A stretch of DNA of 64,000 nucleotides from Marmoricola sp. (GCA_025964775.1 JAOPYE010000040.1:62001-126000); one strand, 5' to 3'; shown: positions 1-8,877, counted from the stretch's first letter. Notes: generated by a model not told the origin, from the letters alone. A program made the numbers and translations.

Positions 1-2
1 CC

Positions 3-497
3 GCAGCACGTCTCAATGAGTCCGCAGCCATGGAATTCGTGGCCGCCTACTGGCAGCGAGATGTGTCCAGTATCGGGGTGCGGTCGACGACCTACAACAC
101 CACAACGCATACCTTCACCTCGCAGAACTCCGTCAATGTGACGTTGCCGTCGGGTTGTACGGCCGCCGCAGGAACCAAGCTGATCACCCTCGCTTGGAAC
201 GAATACACATTTACGAGCCCGAACAGTCCGACGCTCGACACTGTGACGTATTACGCGAACGGCGCGACCTTGGCGAGGGTTCGCTGCTCCGGCGGCAACG
301 TCACATCGTCGACCGCGCTTTCCTCGCGACTCTCCGGAACGCCGTCGGTCTCTTGTGATGGCGGCACCTGCGCGAGCCTGACCTCGCCCCCGAATGTCAT
401 CACCATGAACCTGACCGTGCTCGACACGACCAACGACCAGGCTGGCGCGCATCCATACAACGTTGTGCTGACCGGTGATCGGAGACAATCGTCATGA
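3..497 (+). CDS. Pilin-like protein, C-terminal part (5' end outside window)
   Basis: The frame is open from base 3, so the gene starts upstream; the internal ATG at 30 in the ORF track is probably not the start. The visible 164 residues are Thr/Ser/Asn-rich with two likely disulphide cysteine pairs and no membrane segment, as in the exported globular part of a minor pilin or pseudopilin. Its TGA overlaps the ATG of the next gene (ATGA), and the prepilin peptidase follows, so it very likely belongs to a type IV pilus or pseudopilus operon. The N-terminal prepilin motif that would prove this lies outside the window. Confidence 0.6.
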   Translation, partial: AARLNESAAMEFVAAYWQRDVSSIGVRSTTYNTTTHTFTSQNSVNVTLPSGCTAAAGTKLITLAWNEYTFTSPNSPTLDTVTYYANGATLARVRCSGGNVTSSTALSSRLSGTPSVSCDGGTCASLTSPPNVITMNLTVLDTTNDQAGAHPYNVVLTGDRRQSS

Positions 498-2437
498 ACA
501 AACTCAGGAAAGATGAGGGCGCGAGCCTGATCTTGGCGATCCTGATCGTCACGACAATTTCTCTCGTGGTCGTTGCCTTGCTGACCCAGGGTTCGAGCAG
601 TCTGCGTGTCACGCTCGCCGTCCGCAGCGTCGCCGACTCGTCGTACAGCGCAGATGGCGCCGCTCAGATCGCGATCAACAATCTCCGGGCAGGCACGGGC
701 TTCGGTAGCAATCCGAACGAGGCCGGTTTCAACAATGGCAATGACGGCGCGGGTTGTTTCGGCAACTCAGTGGGCTTGGGTAATACCGACAATCTCCCTC
801 TTTCGTCGTCGTTCTACACCCCGTACGGCAGCGGCGGCGGGAACTCGGCTTATGTCCAGTGCACCCCCGAGACCGGTACCGGTGCTCAGGGGTCGCCTGT
901 GATCATCAGCTCTACCAACAAGCCAGGTCAGGCGATCCTCACCCTCGACACGACCAACTCCGACGGCCTCGATTTCGGGCACAGCAGTGAGACGAATACG
1001 GTGCACGGTTCCGTGACATCCGACTCGGGTCTGCAAGTGAAGAACAACTCCAGCCTTAACGTGACCGGGACCGGCGTCTCGATCAACGCCAATAGTGCTA
1101 CCGGCGGATGTCAACAGGCAGTTCAGGTCAACGGCGTCAATACACCCTGCGGAACCACGAGTATCCCGGATCCGAACTACGCGGCGCCGTCGGTCACGCC
1201 TGCGTTCCCCGCGACCCCGACCTGTCCTACCTCCAACAACGGTCCTGAGATCTTCTACCCCGGCGTTTACACGATGACGCCAGACACCGCCGGCGTCGGC
1301 TCGCAAACAATCACGATCACGGTCAGCAGTGGGTCTGCCGGTACTTTCACCCCGACACTCACTGCGCCAACCGGATATCCGGTGGCCACTGCACAGGCGT
1401 GGAACGTTACGCCGGCGGCCATGCAGACCAGCCTGCGGAACTCGTGGGGCATCCCCGTCACGGTCACCGGGACACAGACGACGGCCACCGTCGCCGGAAG
1501 TTACGCGATCACTTTCCCCGGCGTTTTGGGCACGACACCTGCCCTGACGGTAGCGGGAGTCGGGCTCGGAGTCGGGAAGACGGTGACGCGATCGACGACC
1601 ACTGCCGGGAAGGCATCGTGCGCCCCCACGACTGTCGGTTGGTATTACTTCGCGCCACAGGACTCAGTAACCACCGGCGTCTACTACTTCAACTGGTCGG
1701 GCAGTTGGGGTCTGTCCGGCACTGCGGTCGGCGGGACCCTCGCGACGAACAAACTTGGCACCACGGCTGGCGGGTCAACGATCGCGCCTGCGGGCAACGC
1801 TCTCGCGCCCACGCAGCCGGGAGCCTGCGTCAATCCGATCAAGGACCCCAACGCCGTCGGCGACGAGTTCGTTTTCGGCGGGACGGCCCAACTGCATCCG
1901 AGTAGCACGTCGCTGAAGGAGTTCTGCGCCACCTACAACGGCACCACGTCGATTCCGACGGTGGTCTACGGACTCAAGAGTTCAGTAGGAACTGCACCGG
2001 CTCCGGTGGTTCCGGCGCAGAGCACATGTGTGGTCAACAGCGGTTGTGCGATGATCACCATCAGCAATGGTGACCATGCGGTTATCTATTTCGAGGGCTT
2101 CGTGTACGCGCCACGTGCCTACATCACCCTCGACGTCAACAACGCCACCCAGCCATTCTTCAACTTCGGACTCATCACAAACACGCTGCACCTTGGACAG
2201 ACCGGCAGTGGATGCGGCACGTGCGCGTACATCAATCTGCCCGACAATTCGTTGGGTTACGGACAGGTGAGCACCATTGTTGATCTCACCGTGTATCTCT
2301 GCCCGGGGGCGGCCAGTTGCACCCCCGCTTCAGGTGCGGTCGCCCTCAAGGCACGCGTCCAACTGTACGACAGCACGGGCACACCGGTCGCAGGTCAGCG
2401 AGGGGTAAACATCCTCAGCTGGAGTGAGCAGAGGTGA
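494..2437 (+). CDS. Large PilX/pseudopilin-like exported protein
   Basis: 647 aa. Residues 1-35 look like a class III (prepilin) leader: a short basic head (MNKLRKDEG), a Gly just before ASL, then about 22 hydrophobic residues. Glu at position 5 of the mature protein, usual in major pilins, is absent, as in PilX/GspK-type minor components. The remaining 600 residues are Thr/Ser/Asn/Gly-rich with scattered cysteines, typical of a long extracellular beta-rich domain and far larger than a standard pilin (about 150-200 aa). It overlaps both neighbours by 4 bp and is presumably processed by the downstream peptidase. A role as pilus-tip or adhesive component is inference. Confidence 0.6.
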   Translation: MNKLRKDEGASLILAILIVTTISLVVVALLTQGSSSLRVTLAVRSVADSSYSADGAAQIAINNLRAGTGFGSNPNEAGFNNGNDGAGCFGNSVGLGNTDNLPLSSSFYTPYGSGGGNSAYVQCTPETGTGAQGSPVIISSTNKPGQAILTLDTTNSDGLDFGHSSETNTVHGSVTSDSGLQVKNNSSLNVTGTGVSINANSATGGCQQAVQVNGVNTPCGTTSIPDPNYAAPSVTPAFPATPTCPTSNNGPEIFYPGVYTMTPDTAGVGSQTITITVSSGSAGTFTPTLTAPTGYPVATAQAWNVTPAAMQTSLRNSWGIPVTVTGTQTTATVAGSYAITFPGVLGTTPALTVAGVGLGVGKTVTRSTTTAGKASCAPTTVGWYYFAPQDSVTTGVYYFNWSGSWGLSGTAVGGTLATNKLGTTAGGSTIAPAGNALAPTQPGACVNPIKDPNAVGDEFVFGGTAQLHPSSTSLKEFCATYNGTTSIPTVVYGLKSSVGTAPAPVVPAQSTCVVNSGCAMITISNGDHAVIYFEGFVYAPRAYITLDVNNATQPFFNFGLITNTLHLGQTGSGCGTCAYINLPDNSLGYGQVSTIVDLTVYLCPGAASCTPASGAVALKARVQLYDSTGTPVAGQRGVNILSWSEQR

Positions 2438-3213
2438 TCCCCGTCGCCGTCTCGGCGACGCTCATCGGAGTCCTCGGCCTCGCCATCGGTTCCTTCCTGA
2501 ACGTGGTCGCCTACCGCGTCCCACGCAACGAGTCGATCGTCAGCCCGCCGTCACACTGCCCGTCCTGCGACGCCCCGATCCGCAACCGGCACAACCTCCC
2601 GGTCTTCGGCTGGCTGGTCCTGCGGGGCAAGTGCTTCGACTGCCAGGCGCCGATCAGCGCCCGCTACCCGCTCGTCGAAGCCGGCACCGGGATCGCCTTC
2701 GCGGCGACCGCAGTCAGATTCGGAGACCACCCACGATTGCTCCCGGCGTACCTGGTCTTCGTGGCGGTCGGGATCGCGCTGGCCCTGATCGACCTGGACG
2801 TCCGCCGGCTCCCCGATGTGATCGTGCTGCCGTCGTACGTGGTCCTCGGCGGCCTGCTGGCGATCGGTGGAGACGCCCACGCCCTGCTCCGCGCGGCCAT
2901 GGGCGGAGGCGCCCTGTTCGCGTTCTACCTGCTCATCGCGGTGGCAGCACGCGGGAGCATGGGCTTCGGCGACGTGAAGCTGGCCGGCGTCGTCGGCGGG
3001 ATGCTCGGCTACCTCTCGTGGGGAGCCTTGCTGACCGGAGCCTTCCTGGCTTTCGGCCTCGGCGCGATCATCGGCGTCATCCTGATCCTGGCGACCAAGG
3101 CCGGCCGGAAGACTGCTGTACCGTTCGGTCCGTTCATGATCGCCGGCGCCTGGATCTCGATCCTCGGCGCCAGCGGAATCGGTGAGGCGTACCTCAGGTC
3201 GCTCGGGGCCTGA
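2434..3213 (+). CDS. Prepilin peptidase (A24 family, PilD/GspO type)
   Basis: 259-aa polytopic membrane aspartyl protease that cleaves prepilin leaders and usually N-methylates the new terminus. Evidence: N-terminal GSFLNVVAYRVP; two CxxC pairs (Cys42/45 in CPSC, Cys67/70 in CFDC) of the zinc-bearing methylase loop; catalytic aspartates in LIDLDVRRLPD (about 120-122) and GMGFGDVKL-type GFGDVKL (Asp180); about seven hydrophobic segments. The full-length form with the Cys4 loop is retained, unlike the short actinobacterial TadV/CpaA forms. The GTG start overlaps the upstream TGA (GTGA), indicating translational coupling within the pilin operon. Confidence 0.93.
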   Translation: MIPVAVSATLIGVLGLAIGSFLNVVAYRVPRNESIVSPPSHCPSCDAPIRNRHNLPVFGWLVLRGKCFDCQAPISARYPLVEAGTGIAFAATAVRFGDHPRLLPAYLVFVAVGIALALIDLDVRRLPDVIVLPSYVVLGGLLAIGGDAHALLRAAMGGGALFAFYLLIAVAARGSMGFGDVKLAGVVGGMLGYLSWGALLTGAFLAFGLGAIIGVILILATKAGRKTAVPFGPFMIAGAWISILGASGIGEAYLRSLGA

Positions 3214-3228
3214 GGGAGCCGCGACCGA

Positions 3229-3414
3229 TCAGCGGGTTTCGAAGCAGACGACGCAGGAGTGCGGGTCGTGCTGGATGTTCGCACTGTGCAGGCGCTCGCA
3301 GTGCCCGAGCAGATTGGTCAGGGCCTTGACCGATCGGTTGAGAGCGGCCGGCGTGACCGACTGAGATTCGGTGGACGAGAAGTCGATTTCGGTGACGGTG
3401 GCTACGGCGTTCAT
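3229..3414 (-). CDS. Small Cys/His-containing protein, unknown function
   Basis: 61 aa from the ATG at 3414, which has GGGAGG just upstream on the minus strand; the 84-aa ORF-track version starts before this site and is less likely. The C-terminal half holds HCERLHSAN and a late HSCVVC pair, a pattern that could bind a metal or form a disulphide. No signal peptide or membrane segment. An AT-richer stretch at 3470-3510 upstream (unusual for the region) probably holds its promoter. It ends 15 bp from the convergent prepilin peptidase. I do not recognise the family. Confidence 0.6.
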   Translation of the reverse strand: MNAVATVTEIDFSSTESQSVTPAALNRSVKALTNLLGHCERLHSANIQHDPHSCVVCFETR

Positions 3415-3530
3415 GGGGTCCCTCCCGTTGAAATTCCGCTGGGGCCTCGCCTTCCCCTGGCTCGGCCTAGACCAGAATGACATAAAACGGACAAAAAGGA
3501 TAGATCATCTCAGGTCTGTCCCCAGGCGGA

Positions 3531-3568
3531 CGAAAGCGGCGGACCCCCGTAGGTAGCCGCCGCTTTCG
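3531..3568 (-). terminator. Terminator-like hairpin after the anti-sigma gene
   Basis: A perfect 12-bp stem (CGAAAGCGGCGG with CCGCCGCTTTCG) around a 14-nt loop lies just past the stop of the 3581-4345 gene on the minus strand. There is no U-tract, as is common in high-GC actinobacteria, so factor-assisted termination or mRNA 3' protection is possible. Confidence 0.55.
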
Positions 3569-3580
3569 AGTCGTGGTGCC

Positions 3581-4345
3581 TCAGCGCCTGGGCGACGGGT
3601 TCTGGGTCGGGTGAGCCGGGTGCGTCGGCGTCGGCGTCGGGTGAGCCGGGTGCGTCGGCGTCGGCGTCTGGGTCGGCTTGGCCGGGTGTGTCGGGTGCAC
3701 CGGCTGGGTCGGCGTGGCGCTCGGGTGCGTGCCGGGAGCGCCGAGCAGCGCGGTGCAGTACGCCGCAACGTTGGGCCTGCCGCCGGCAACCGTGGCCAAC
3801 GCGGTGAACGCTGGGCTGTCCAGGGCCATGCCGTTGGTGCCACCCGCTCCGGCCCGGAATGCCCTGCACAGGCCCCGGAAGGACGGCGTCGGGGCAGCTG
3901 ACGGGTGCTCGGTGGCACCGTTCGTCGGGTGCGCCGGATCGGTCGGGTGGGTGGTGAGCATGCCCGGAGCGTCGGAGGAGTGCCGTGCACCGGTCGCGGA
4001 CCGGTGGTCGCCGCCGAAAGGCAGGTGCCCGGTCGAGGCGGCAAGTGCTACGCCGCCCGTGCTCAGCGCGATAGCGGTTGCGCCGGCCACGACGAACCTG
4101 CCCGCCGCGAATCGCCTGCGCGTGTGCTGGAACACGGTCGCGCGGGTTGGCACCGGGACTGCACCGAGGCGAGCCTGACGGAACATCGCGACCTGAGTAC
4201 TTTCGCGGCTGAGTTCGGATGCACTGGCCGGTGCCACCGCAGCGGCGAGGACCTGGTCGACGCTTGCCGCCCCTGAACTTCCCGTCTGATCGAGGGCCTG
4301 TGCGGCCGATCTACGGGTAATCCGGGCAATTCGTCGTGTAGTCAT
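3581..4345 (-). CDS. Putative anti-sigma / sigma-associated membrane protein with Pro-Thr-His tail
   Basis: 254 aa. The start codon overlaps the stop of the ECF sigma gene (ATGA), the usual arrangement for a cognate anti-sigma factor. Residues 1-75 are cytoplasmic-like and basic, residues 80-105 form one hydrophobic segment (RFVVAGATAIALSTGGVALA), and the rest would be extracytoplasmic: a short cysteine-containing region (RGLCRAF, AAYCTALLG) and a low-complexity tail of HPAHPT/TPTP repeats. No zinc-binding HxxxCxxC anti-sigma motif is present, so sigma binding is inferred from context only. The His-rich tail could bind metal or traverse the cell wall. Confidence 0.6.
   Translation of the reverse strand: MTTRRIARITRRSAAQALDQTGSSGAASVDQVLAAAVAPASASELSRESTQVAMFRQARLGAVPVPTRATVFQHTRRRFAAGRFVVAGATAIALSTGGVALAASTGHLPFGGDHRSATGARHSSDAPGMLTTHPTDPAHPTNGATEHPSAAPTPSFRGLCRAFRAGAGGTNGMALDSPAFTALATVAGGRPNVAAYCTALLGAPGTHPSATPTQPVHPTHPAKPTQTPTPTHPAHPTPTPTHPAHPTQNPSPRR
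3610..3669. repeat. Two tandem 30-bp units encoding a TPTPTHPAHP-type decapeptide
   Basis: The unit beginning GGTGAGCCGGGTGCGTCGGC occurs twice head to tail with one difference at the final base, inside the C-terminal coding part of the 3581-4345 gene. Copy number is likely to vary between strains by slippage. Confidence 0.8.
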
Positions 4346-4953
4346 CTCAACTCCTCAGCGTTCGGGGGTACCGAAGTGTCACTCCCAGACTCGGCCGGCT
4401 GCTCCGCCAACTGGGTGGCCAGCGCGCGAAGGCCCCGGTAAGCGGCGGTGCGCACGGCCCCGGACGTCCGGCCGACAATCCGGGCCACCGTCTTGGCATC
4501 GAGCCCCATCACGGCCCGCAGCAGCACCGCCTCGGCCTGCTCGGCAGGGAGCGCCGAGATCAGCCGAAGGGCAGCGTCGGTGCCCAGGAGGCCCTCGATC
4601 GTCGCCTCGATGTCATCGGGGGCGACCCGCTCTGGCAGGTCCTCCGGCGCAAAACTGGCGAGTGGTCGCCGCCCCTGCGCCCGCAGGTGGTCAAGTGCCC
4701 GGTTTCGACCGATCGTGGTGATCCAGCCGCGAAAACCGTCCGCATCCCCGGAGAACCGATCCAGGTCCCGGAAAGCCTGGGCCCACGTGTCGGAGGCGAC
4801 GTCCTCGGCATCGTTGCGGCCGACCAGCGCACTCAGATAGCGCTCCAGTCGGGGATGGACCGCTCGGTAGACGATCCGGAACGCCTCGTCGTCGCCTGCG
4901 AGCATGCGCTGCACCGCATCGTCATCCGAGTCTGCTGAGCTGGCCACAGGCAC
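4342..4953 (-). CDS. ECF-family RNA polymerase sigma factor
   Basis: 203 aa, the normal ECF length. The sigma-2 region (about residues 10-90) includes DAEDVASDTWAQAFRDL and RFSGDADGFRGWITTIGRNRALDHLR, matching the region 2.2-2.4 core/-10 recognition helices. The sigma-4 region (about 125-185) contains LPAEQAEAVLLRAVMGLDAKTVARIVGRTSGAVRTAAYRGLRAL, the helix-turn-helix that reads the -35 element. Start is a GTG; a second GTG two codons on is equally possible. It is co-transcribed with the overlapping downstream membrane protein, the presumed regulator. The inducing signal cannot be read from the sequence. Confidence 0.92.
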   Translation of the reverse strand: MPVASSADSDDDAVQRMLAGDDEAFRIVYRAVHPRLERYLSALVGRNDAEDVASDTWAQAFRDLDRFSGDADGFRGWITTIGRNRALDHLRAQGRRPLASFAPEDLPERVAPDDIEATIEGLLGTDAALRLISALPAEQAEAVLLRAVMGLDAKTVARIVGRTSGAVRTAAYRGLRALATQLAEQPAESGSDTSVPPNAEELR

Positions 4954-5006
4954 GTTCTACGGTATTGCGCCCAGCGTCGCGCACCAAACCGTTCGTGAAA
5001 CTGGAA

Positions 5007-5032
5007 CGCCCCGCGATCAAGATCGCGGGGCG
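5007..5032. other. Perfect 12-bp inverted repeat between divergent genes
   Basis: CGCCCCGCGATC and its exact complement are separated by only AA, in the gap between the minus-strand sigma gene and the plus-strand DUF998 gene. It lies 5' of both genes, so it cannot be a terminator of either; it could be an operator or a leader hairpin. Confidence 0.5.
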
Positions 5033-5241
5033 CTCGTGGTCGGGTCTCGGGTCCCGACGAGGACGACTATGGCACCCGGAACGGCCCGATGCGAAGGCCT
5101 CTGCGGGAAGTACCGTATTAGGTCTAGGCATTTGAAAAGACGCTGTGACATTTCAGGGACCGAAGACGCTGAAGACCTCCGCCTTGTGCTCCCGGGCTCA
5201 GACCGCTCTCAGGAAACGCACAGAACGACTACTCTGAGCGA

Positions 5242-5994
5242 GTGTTGCTCACCCTCCCGTTGGCCCGCAAGTGCGTCGTCGGGCTGCTCTGCCTGGGCGG
5301 CCTGGGCTACGCGGACTGGATCCTGCAGTTCTTCCTGCCGATCTCGACGAGCCCGGTGACCAGCTACGTCAGTGAGCTCTCGGCCGATGGCCAGCCGTTT
5401 GCGGACGTCTTCCGCAACACCGACATGATCAGCGGCGCGTTCATCATGCTGGGCGCCGTCGGGGCCTGGCTGCTGGTCCGGCGCTGGTCACCGGTCTGGA
5501 TCGCGCTCTTCCTGCTCGGCGTGTCCAACGTCCTCGAGGCGACCACGCCGATGCACTGCGTGATCACCTTCGCAGCGAACTGCACCCCGCCGGAGCCTGG
5601 GTCGTTGTTCGCGACGGTGGTCAACCCGCACGCCTGGGTCAGCGTCCTGCAGACGGTCTCGTGCTTCTCGCTCATCGTGTTCGGCACCGTGGCACTGCGT
5701 CGGGCCCAGGCGAGCCCGATTCGCTGGCGGCTGCTGACTGCGATCGGGATGCTGGCCCTGTTGATCAGTCTCATCGAGGGCCTGTTCACCGTCGAGCTCC
5801 TGGTGCACTCCAGAGACAGCGTTCTGGGCATGATCCAGCGCACCGAAGTCACGTTCACCGCGCTATGGCTGGCCCTGGCACCCGGATCACTCCTGCTGCT
5901 CGGCCTGGGTCGCTCCACGGGTCGGCTCGCCGACGGGCAGCGCGGCTACCGCGGTTCGCCGGCCCGCCGTACGTCAGCGGCACGCGCCCGCTGA
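5242..5994 (+). CDS. DUF998-type integral membrane protein
   Basis: 250 aa with about six or seven hydrophobic segments: near residues 8-30, 62-85, 88-102, 130-155, 165-185 and 205-225. The order of segments, the early TSYVSELSADGQPFADVFR loop and a central loop with paired cysteines (MHCVITFAANC) fit the DUF998 family of six-to-seven-TM proteins of unknown function. GTG start at 5242. The tail after residue 225 is basic and probably cytoplasmic. No operon partner: it stands divergent from the sigma factor and 118 bp before the LCP gene. Confidence 0.7.
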   Translation: MLLTLPLARKCVVGLLCLGGLGYADWILQFFLPISTSPVTSYVSELSADGQPFADVFRNTDMISGAFIMLGAVGAWLLVRRWSPVWIALFLLGVSNVLEATTPMHCVITFAANCTPPEPGSLFATVVNPHAWVSVLQTVSCFSLIVFGTVALRRAQASPIRWRLLTAIGMLALLISLIEGLFTVELLVHSRDSVLGMIQRTEVTFTALWLALAPGSLLLLGLGRSTGRLADGQRGYRGSPARRTSAARAR

Positions 5995-6112
5995 ACAGCG
6001 GGTTTCCGTTCAGAGAATTTGGGGCTCACGCTCCGTTCCTCCACAATGGGAGGTCACCTAGTGGATCGCGGGACTCGCCCGTCGAGTCTGTGAAACCTGT
6101 GGGGGTCGCATC

Positions 6113-7321
6113 GTGTCGGAGGCAGAAGCGCGCCATCGTGGCCGTACGCCGAAAGCACGACGCCTCCTGAAGCGGATCGCCATCGGCTTCGGTGTGTTCC
6201 TGATGGTCATCTCGCTGGTGCTCTTCGGCGCCTACCGGTACCTCCAGGGCAACATCACCAGCATCGACATGACCCACCTGGGCAAGCGCCCGGCGCCGGT
6301 CATCGTCGCGGGTCCGACCCAGCCGATCAACATCCTGGTGATGGGTTCCGACACCCGCGCCGGAGCGAACGGCAAGGGCATCGGTGGCAGTACGCCGGGC
6401 CTCTCGGACACCACGATCATCCTGCACCTCTCGGCGAACCGTAAGTTCGCCTACGGCGTCAGCCTCCCGCGCGACGCGATGGTCGAGCGGCCTTCGTGTG
6501 AGTACAAGAACGGCAGCGGCGTCGACCCCGGCGGGCTCACCCAGTTCAATGCGGCGTACGCGATCGGCGGGCCGCTGTGCACGGTCAAGACCGTGGAGCA
6601 CCTGACCGGGATCCGGATCAACCACTTCGTGGTCGTCGACTTCGTCGGGTTCCGCTCGATGGTCGACGCCATCGGCGGCGTCACGATCTGCGTGCCGACC
6701 AAGGTCAACGACGACGTCGGCCACATCACGCTGCCCGCCGGCACCTACAACGTCACCGGCCAGCAGGCGCTCGACTACGTCCGCGTGCGCCACGACATCG
6801 GCGCGCCCACCGGTGACATCGGCCGGATGAAACGCCAGCAGTCGTTCATCTCCGCGATGATCAAGAAGGTCGTCTCGGCGGGCACGTTGGCCAACCCGAT
6901 CCACCTGTTCAACTTCCTGAACGCGGCGACCAAATCGCTGACCACCGACACCCAGTTCGCCAACCTCAAGGCGCTCGCCAGCCTCGGCGACTCGCTCAAG
7001 AACATCGGCCTGGACAACGTCCAGTTCATCACCGTGCCGTGGCAGCCCTACCCGCCCGACGTGAACCGGGTCGAGTGGGCGCCGAACGCGACCCGCCTGT
7101 GGTACCTGATCAAGAACGACCGACAGCTCGGCTCGCAGTTCAACGGAGATGCCGTCAGCCCCGGTTCCGGCAAGACCCCGACCAGTACGCCGACCGGCAC
7201 GCCGACCGGGACCCCGACGGGAACCGCGACCCCGGGCAGCCCGAGCACCCCGTCCGGGACCTCGACCGCGTCGGCGGCCCAGAAGAAGGCCGACGCGCAG
7301 GCAGCAGGCCTGTGCACCTGA
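6113..7321 (+). CDS. LytR-CpsA-Psr (LCP) family cell-wall polymer ligase
   Basis: 402 aa. A basic N-terminus and one membrane anchor (about residues 22-45, IAIGFGVFLMVISLVLFGAY) place the LCP domain (about 65-290) outside the membrane. Family motifs visible: ILVMGSDTR, the SDTTIILHL strand, SLPRDAMV with the conserved Arg-Asp, VDFVGFRSMVDAIGGV, and ALDYVRVRHD followed by GDIGRMKRQQ, where arginines bind the polyprenyl pyrophosphate. LCP enzymes transfer polyprenyl-linked glycopolymers to peptidoglycan. The C-terminus is a TPTG/PST low-complexity spacer with a late cysteine. GTG start. Monocistronic by spacing. Confidence 0.92.
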   Translation: MSEAEARHRGRTPKARRLLKRIAIGFGVFLMVISLVLFGAYRYLQGNITSIDMTHLGKRPAPVIVAGPTQPINILVMGSDTRAGANGKGIGGSTPGLSDTTIILHLSANRKFAYGVSLPRDAMVERPSCEYKNGSGVDPGGLTQFNAAYAIGGPLCTVKTVEHLTGIRINHFVVVDFVGFRSMVDAIGGVTICVPTKVNDDVGHITLPAGTYNVTGQQALDYVRVRHDIGAPTGDIGRMKRQQSFISAMIKKVVSAGTLANPIHLFNFLNAATKSLTTDTQFANLKALASLGDSLKNIGLDNVQFITVPWQPYPPDVNRVEWAPNATRLWYLIKNDRQLGSQFNGDAVSPGSGKTPTSTPTGTPTGTPTGTATPGSPSTPSGTSTASAAQKKADAQAAGLCT

Positions 7322-7389
7322 CCTGATCGGTCGGTCCGCATTCCGGGAAGGCCGCGTTCCCTTTTCTGGACCTCCTCGTTGGTGCACAC

Positions 7390-8877
7390 ATGGAACATGT
7401 GTCACGCCGGACCGTCCTGGGGTCTGCCGCTGCTCTCGGAGCCCTCACCGCCCTCGGCTCGCTGGAGGCCGAGTGGAACGCCGCTGACGCAGCCACGCTG
7501 CACGGGCATCTGCCCCGACATGTCGACGTCGTGGTCGTGGGCGGCGGCATCTCCGGGCTGGTCGCGGCGCGCAAGGTGCTGGCCAAGGGCCACTCGGTCC
7601 TGGTCCTGGAGGCCCGTCACCGGGTCGGCGGGCGGATCCTGAACCACCGGCTCACCGAAGGCGGCACCATCGAGTCCGGCGGCGCGTTCGTGGGCCCGAC
7701 GCAGGACCACATCAAGGCCCTGGCAGCCGAGCTGGGCGTCAAGACGTTCAAGGAGTACACGACCGGCAAGAGCGTCTACATGAGCAAGCAGCTCGGCAAG
7801 ATGACCTACGACGGCACCGTCCCGCCCGACCCGACGATCCTGCTCGACGCGGCGCTGCTCCAGTCCAGGATCGACCAGATGGCCGCGGAGCTCGACGTCG
7901 CCGCACCCTGGGCTCACCCCCAGGCCAGGCTCTGGGACTCGATGACCCTGGGCGACTGGCTGCGCCAGAACACCCTGAACAAGGACGTCATCGACGTGCT
8001 CCAGTGCTGGACCGAGCCCGGTTTCGGAGCCGACGTCGACGAACTCTCGTTCCTCTTCGTGCTCTGGTACGTCGCGTGCTCGGGCAACGAGAGCAACAAG
8101 GGCACCTTCGAGCGGAACTCCGACACCGCCGACGGCGCCCAGGACTCGCGCTTCGTCGGAGGTTCCCAGCTGGTGCCGTTGCGGATGGCCCAGCTGCTGG
8201 GCAATCGCGTCGCACTCAACGCCGCCGTCACCCGGATCGATCAGCGCCGTGGAGCCGTCAAGGTGGTCAGCGCGCGAGGCACGGTGAGGGCGAAGCGCGT
8301 CATCGTCGCGTGTCCTCCGCCCCTGGTCAGGGAGATCGAATTCCTCCCCGCGATGCCGGCTCGGCGTCGCCGGCTGATCGCGCACATGACCATGGGCAAG
8401 CTGATGAAGTGCGACGCCGTCTACCGCACCCCGTTCTGGCGAGCCGAGGGGATGAACGGATTTGGCATCGCGTTCACCGGGGCCGCGCGCGCCGTGTTCG
8501 ACAACAGCCCGGCCGACGGCAGCGTCGGTGTTCTGCTCGCGTTCGTCGGCGGCCAGACGTGGCGGACCTACGGCAACCAGTTGCACGCGGATCGAAAGGC
8601 GGCCGTCCTCAAGGGCTTCGCAGACATGTTCGGCGACGAGGCGCTGCACCCGATCGACTACGTCGAGCACGACTGGACCCGGGAGAAGTGGACCAGGGGT
8701 GCACCCGTCGCGATCATGAAGCCGGGGACGTTGACGTCGTACGGGCCCTCGATCCGGACGCCGCACGGGCGCATCCACTGGGCCGGTACCGAGACGTCGA
8801 CGTACTGGACCGGATACATGGACGGGGCGGTGCGGTCGGGGGAGCGTGCAGCCGCGGAGGTCAACCAACACCTCTGA
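7390..8877 (+). CDS. FAD-dependent amine oxidase, probable Tat substrate
   Basis: 495 aa of the flavin monoamine oxidase family. The N-terminus SRRTVLGSAAALGAL is a twin-arginine type signal, so the folded holoenzyme is probably exported. FAD binding: VVVVGGGISGLVAARKV (Rossmann GxGxxG, about 47-65), LEARHRVGGRI (about 76-87), and the C-terminal HWAGTETSTYWTGYMDGAVRSGERAA (about 460-490), where Thr-Ser-Thr-Tyr-Trp marks the aromatic cage before the flavin. The substrate (a mono- or polyamine) cannot be told. ATG at 7390 chosen because it begins the Tat motif. Confidence 0.9.
   Translation: MEHVSRRTVLGSAAALGALTALGSLEAEWNAADAATLHGHLPRHVDVVVVGGGISGLVAARKVLAKGHSVLVLEARHRVGGRILNHRLTEGGTIESGGAFVGPTQDHIKALAAELGVKTFKEYTTGKSVYMSKQLGKMTYDGTVPPDPTILLDAALLQSRIDQMAAELDVAAPWAHPQARLWDSMTLGDWLRQNTLNKDVIDVLQCWTEPGFGADVDELSFLFVLWYVACSGNESNKGTFERNSDTADGAQDSRFVGGSQLVPLRMAQLLGNRVALNAAVTRIDQRRGAVKVVSARGTVRAKRVIVACPPPLVREIEFLPAMPARRRRLIAHMTMGKLMKCDAVYRTPFWRAEGMNGFGIAFTGAARAVFDNSPADGSVGVLLAFVGGQTWRTYGNQLHADRKAAVLKGFADMFGDEALHPIDYVEHDWTREKWTRGAPVAIMKPGTLTSYGPSIRTPHGRIHWAGTETSTYWTGYMDGAVRSGERAAAEVNQHL

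Noticed and set aside
3610-3669. CRISPR-like repeat array
   Set aside because: Two directly abutting 30-bp units without spacers, in frame in a coding region encoding a low-complexity tail.
5007-5032. Terminator of the sigma or DUF998 gene
   Set aside because: It is located 5' of both divergent genes and lacks a T-tract.
6026-7405. 459-aa minus-strand ORF opposite the LCP gene
   Set aside because: Arg/Gly/Val/Asp-biased shadow of a high-GC gene; the plus-strand frame carries clear LCP motifs. The same applies to 7402-8871 (-), 12140-13297 (-), 13484-14764 (-), 54996-56222 (-) and 57415-59100 (+).
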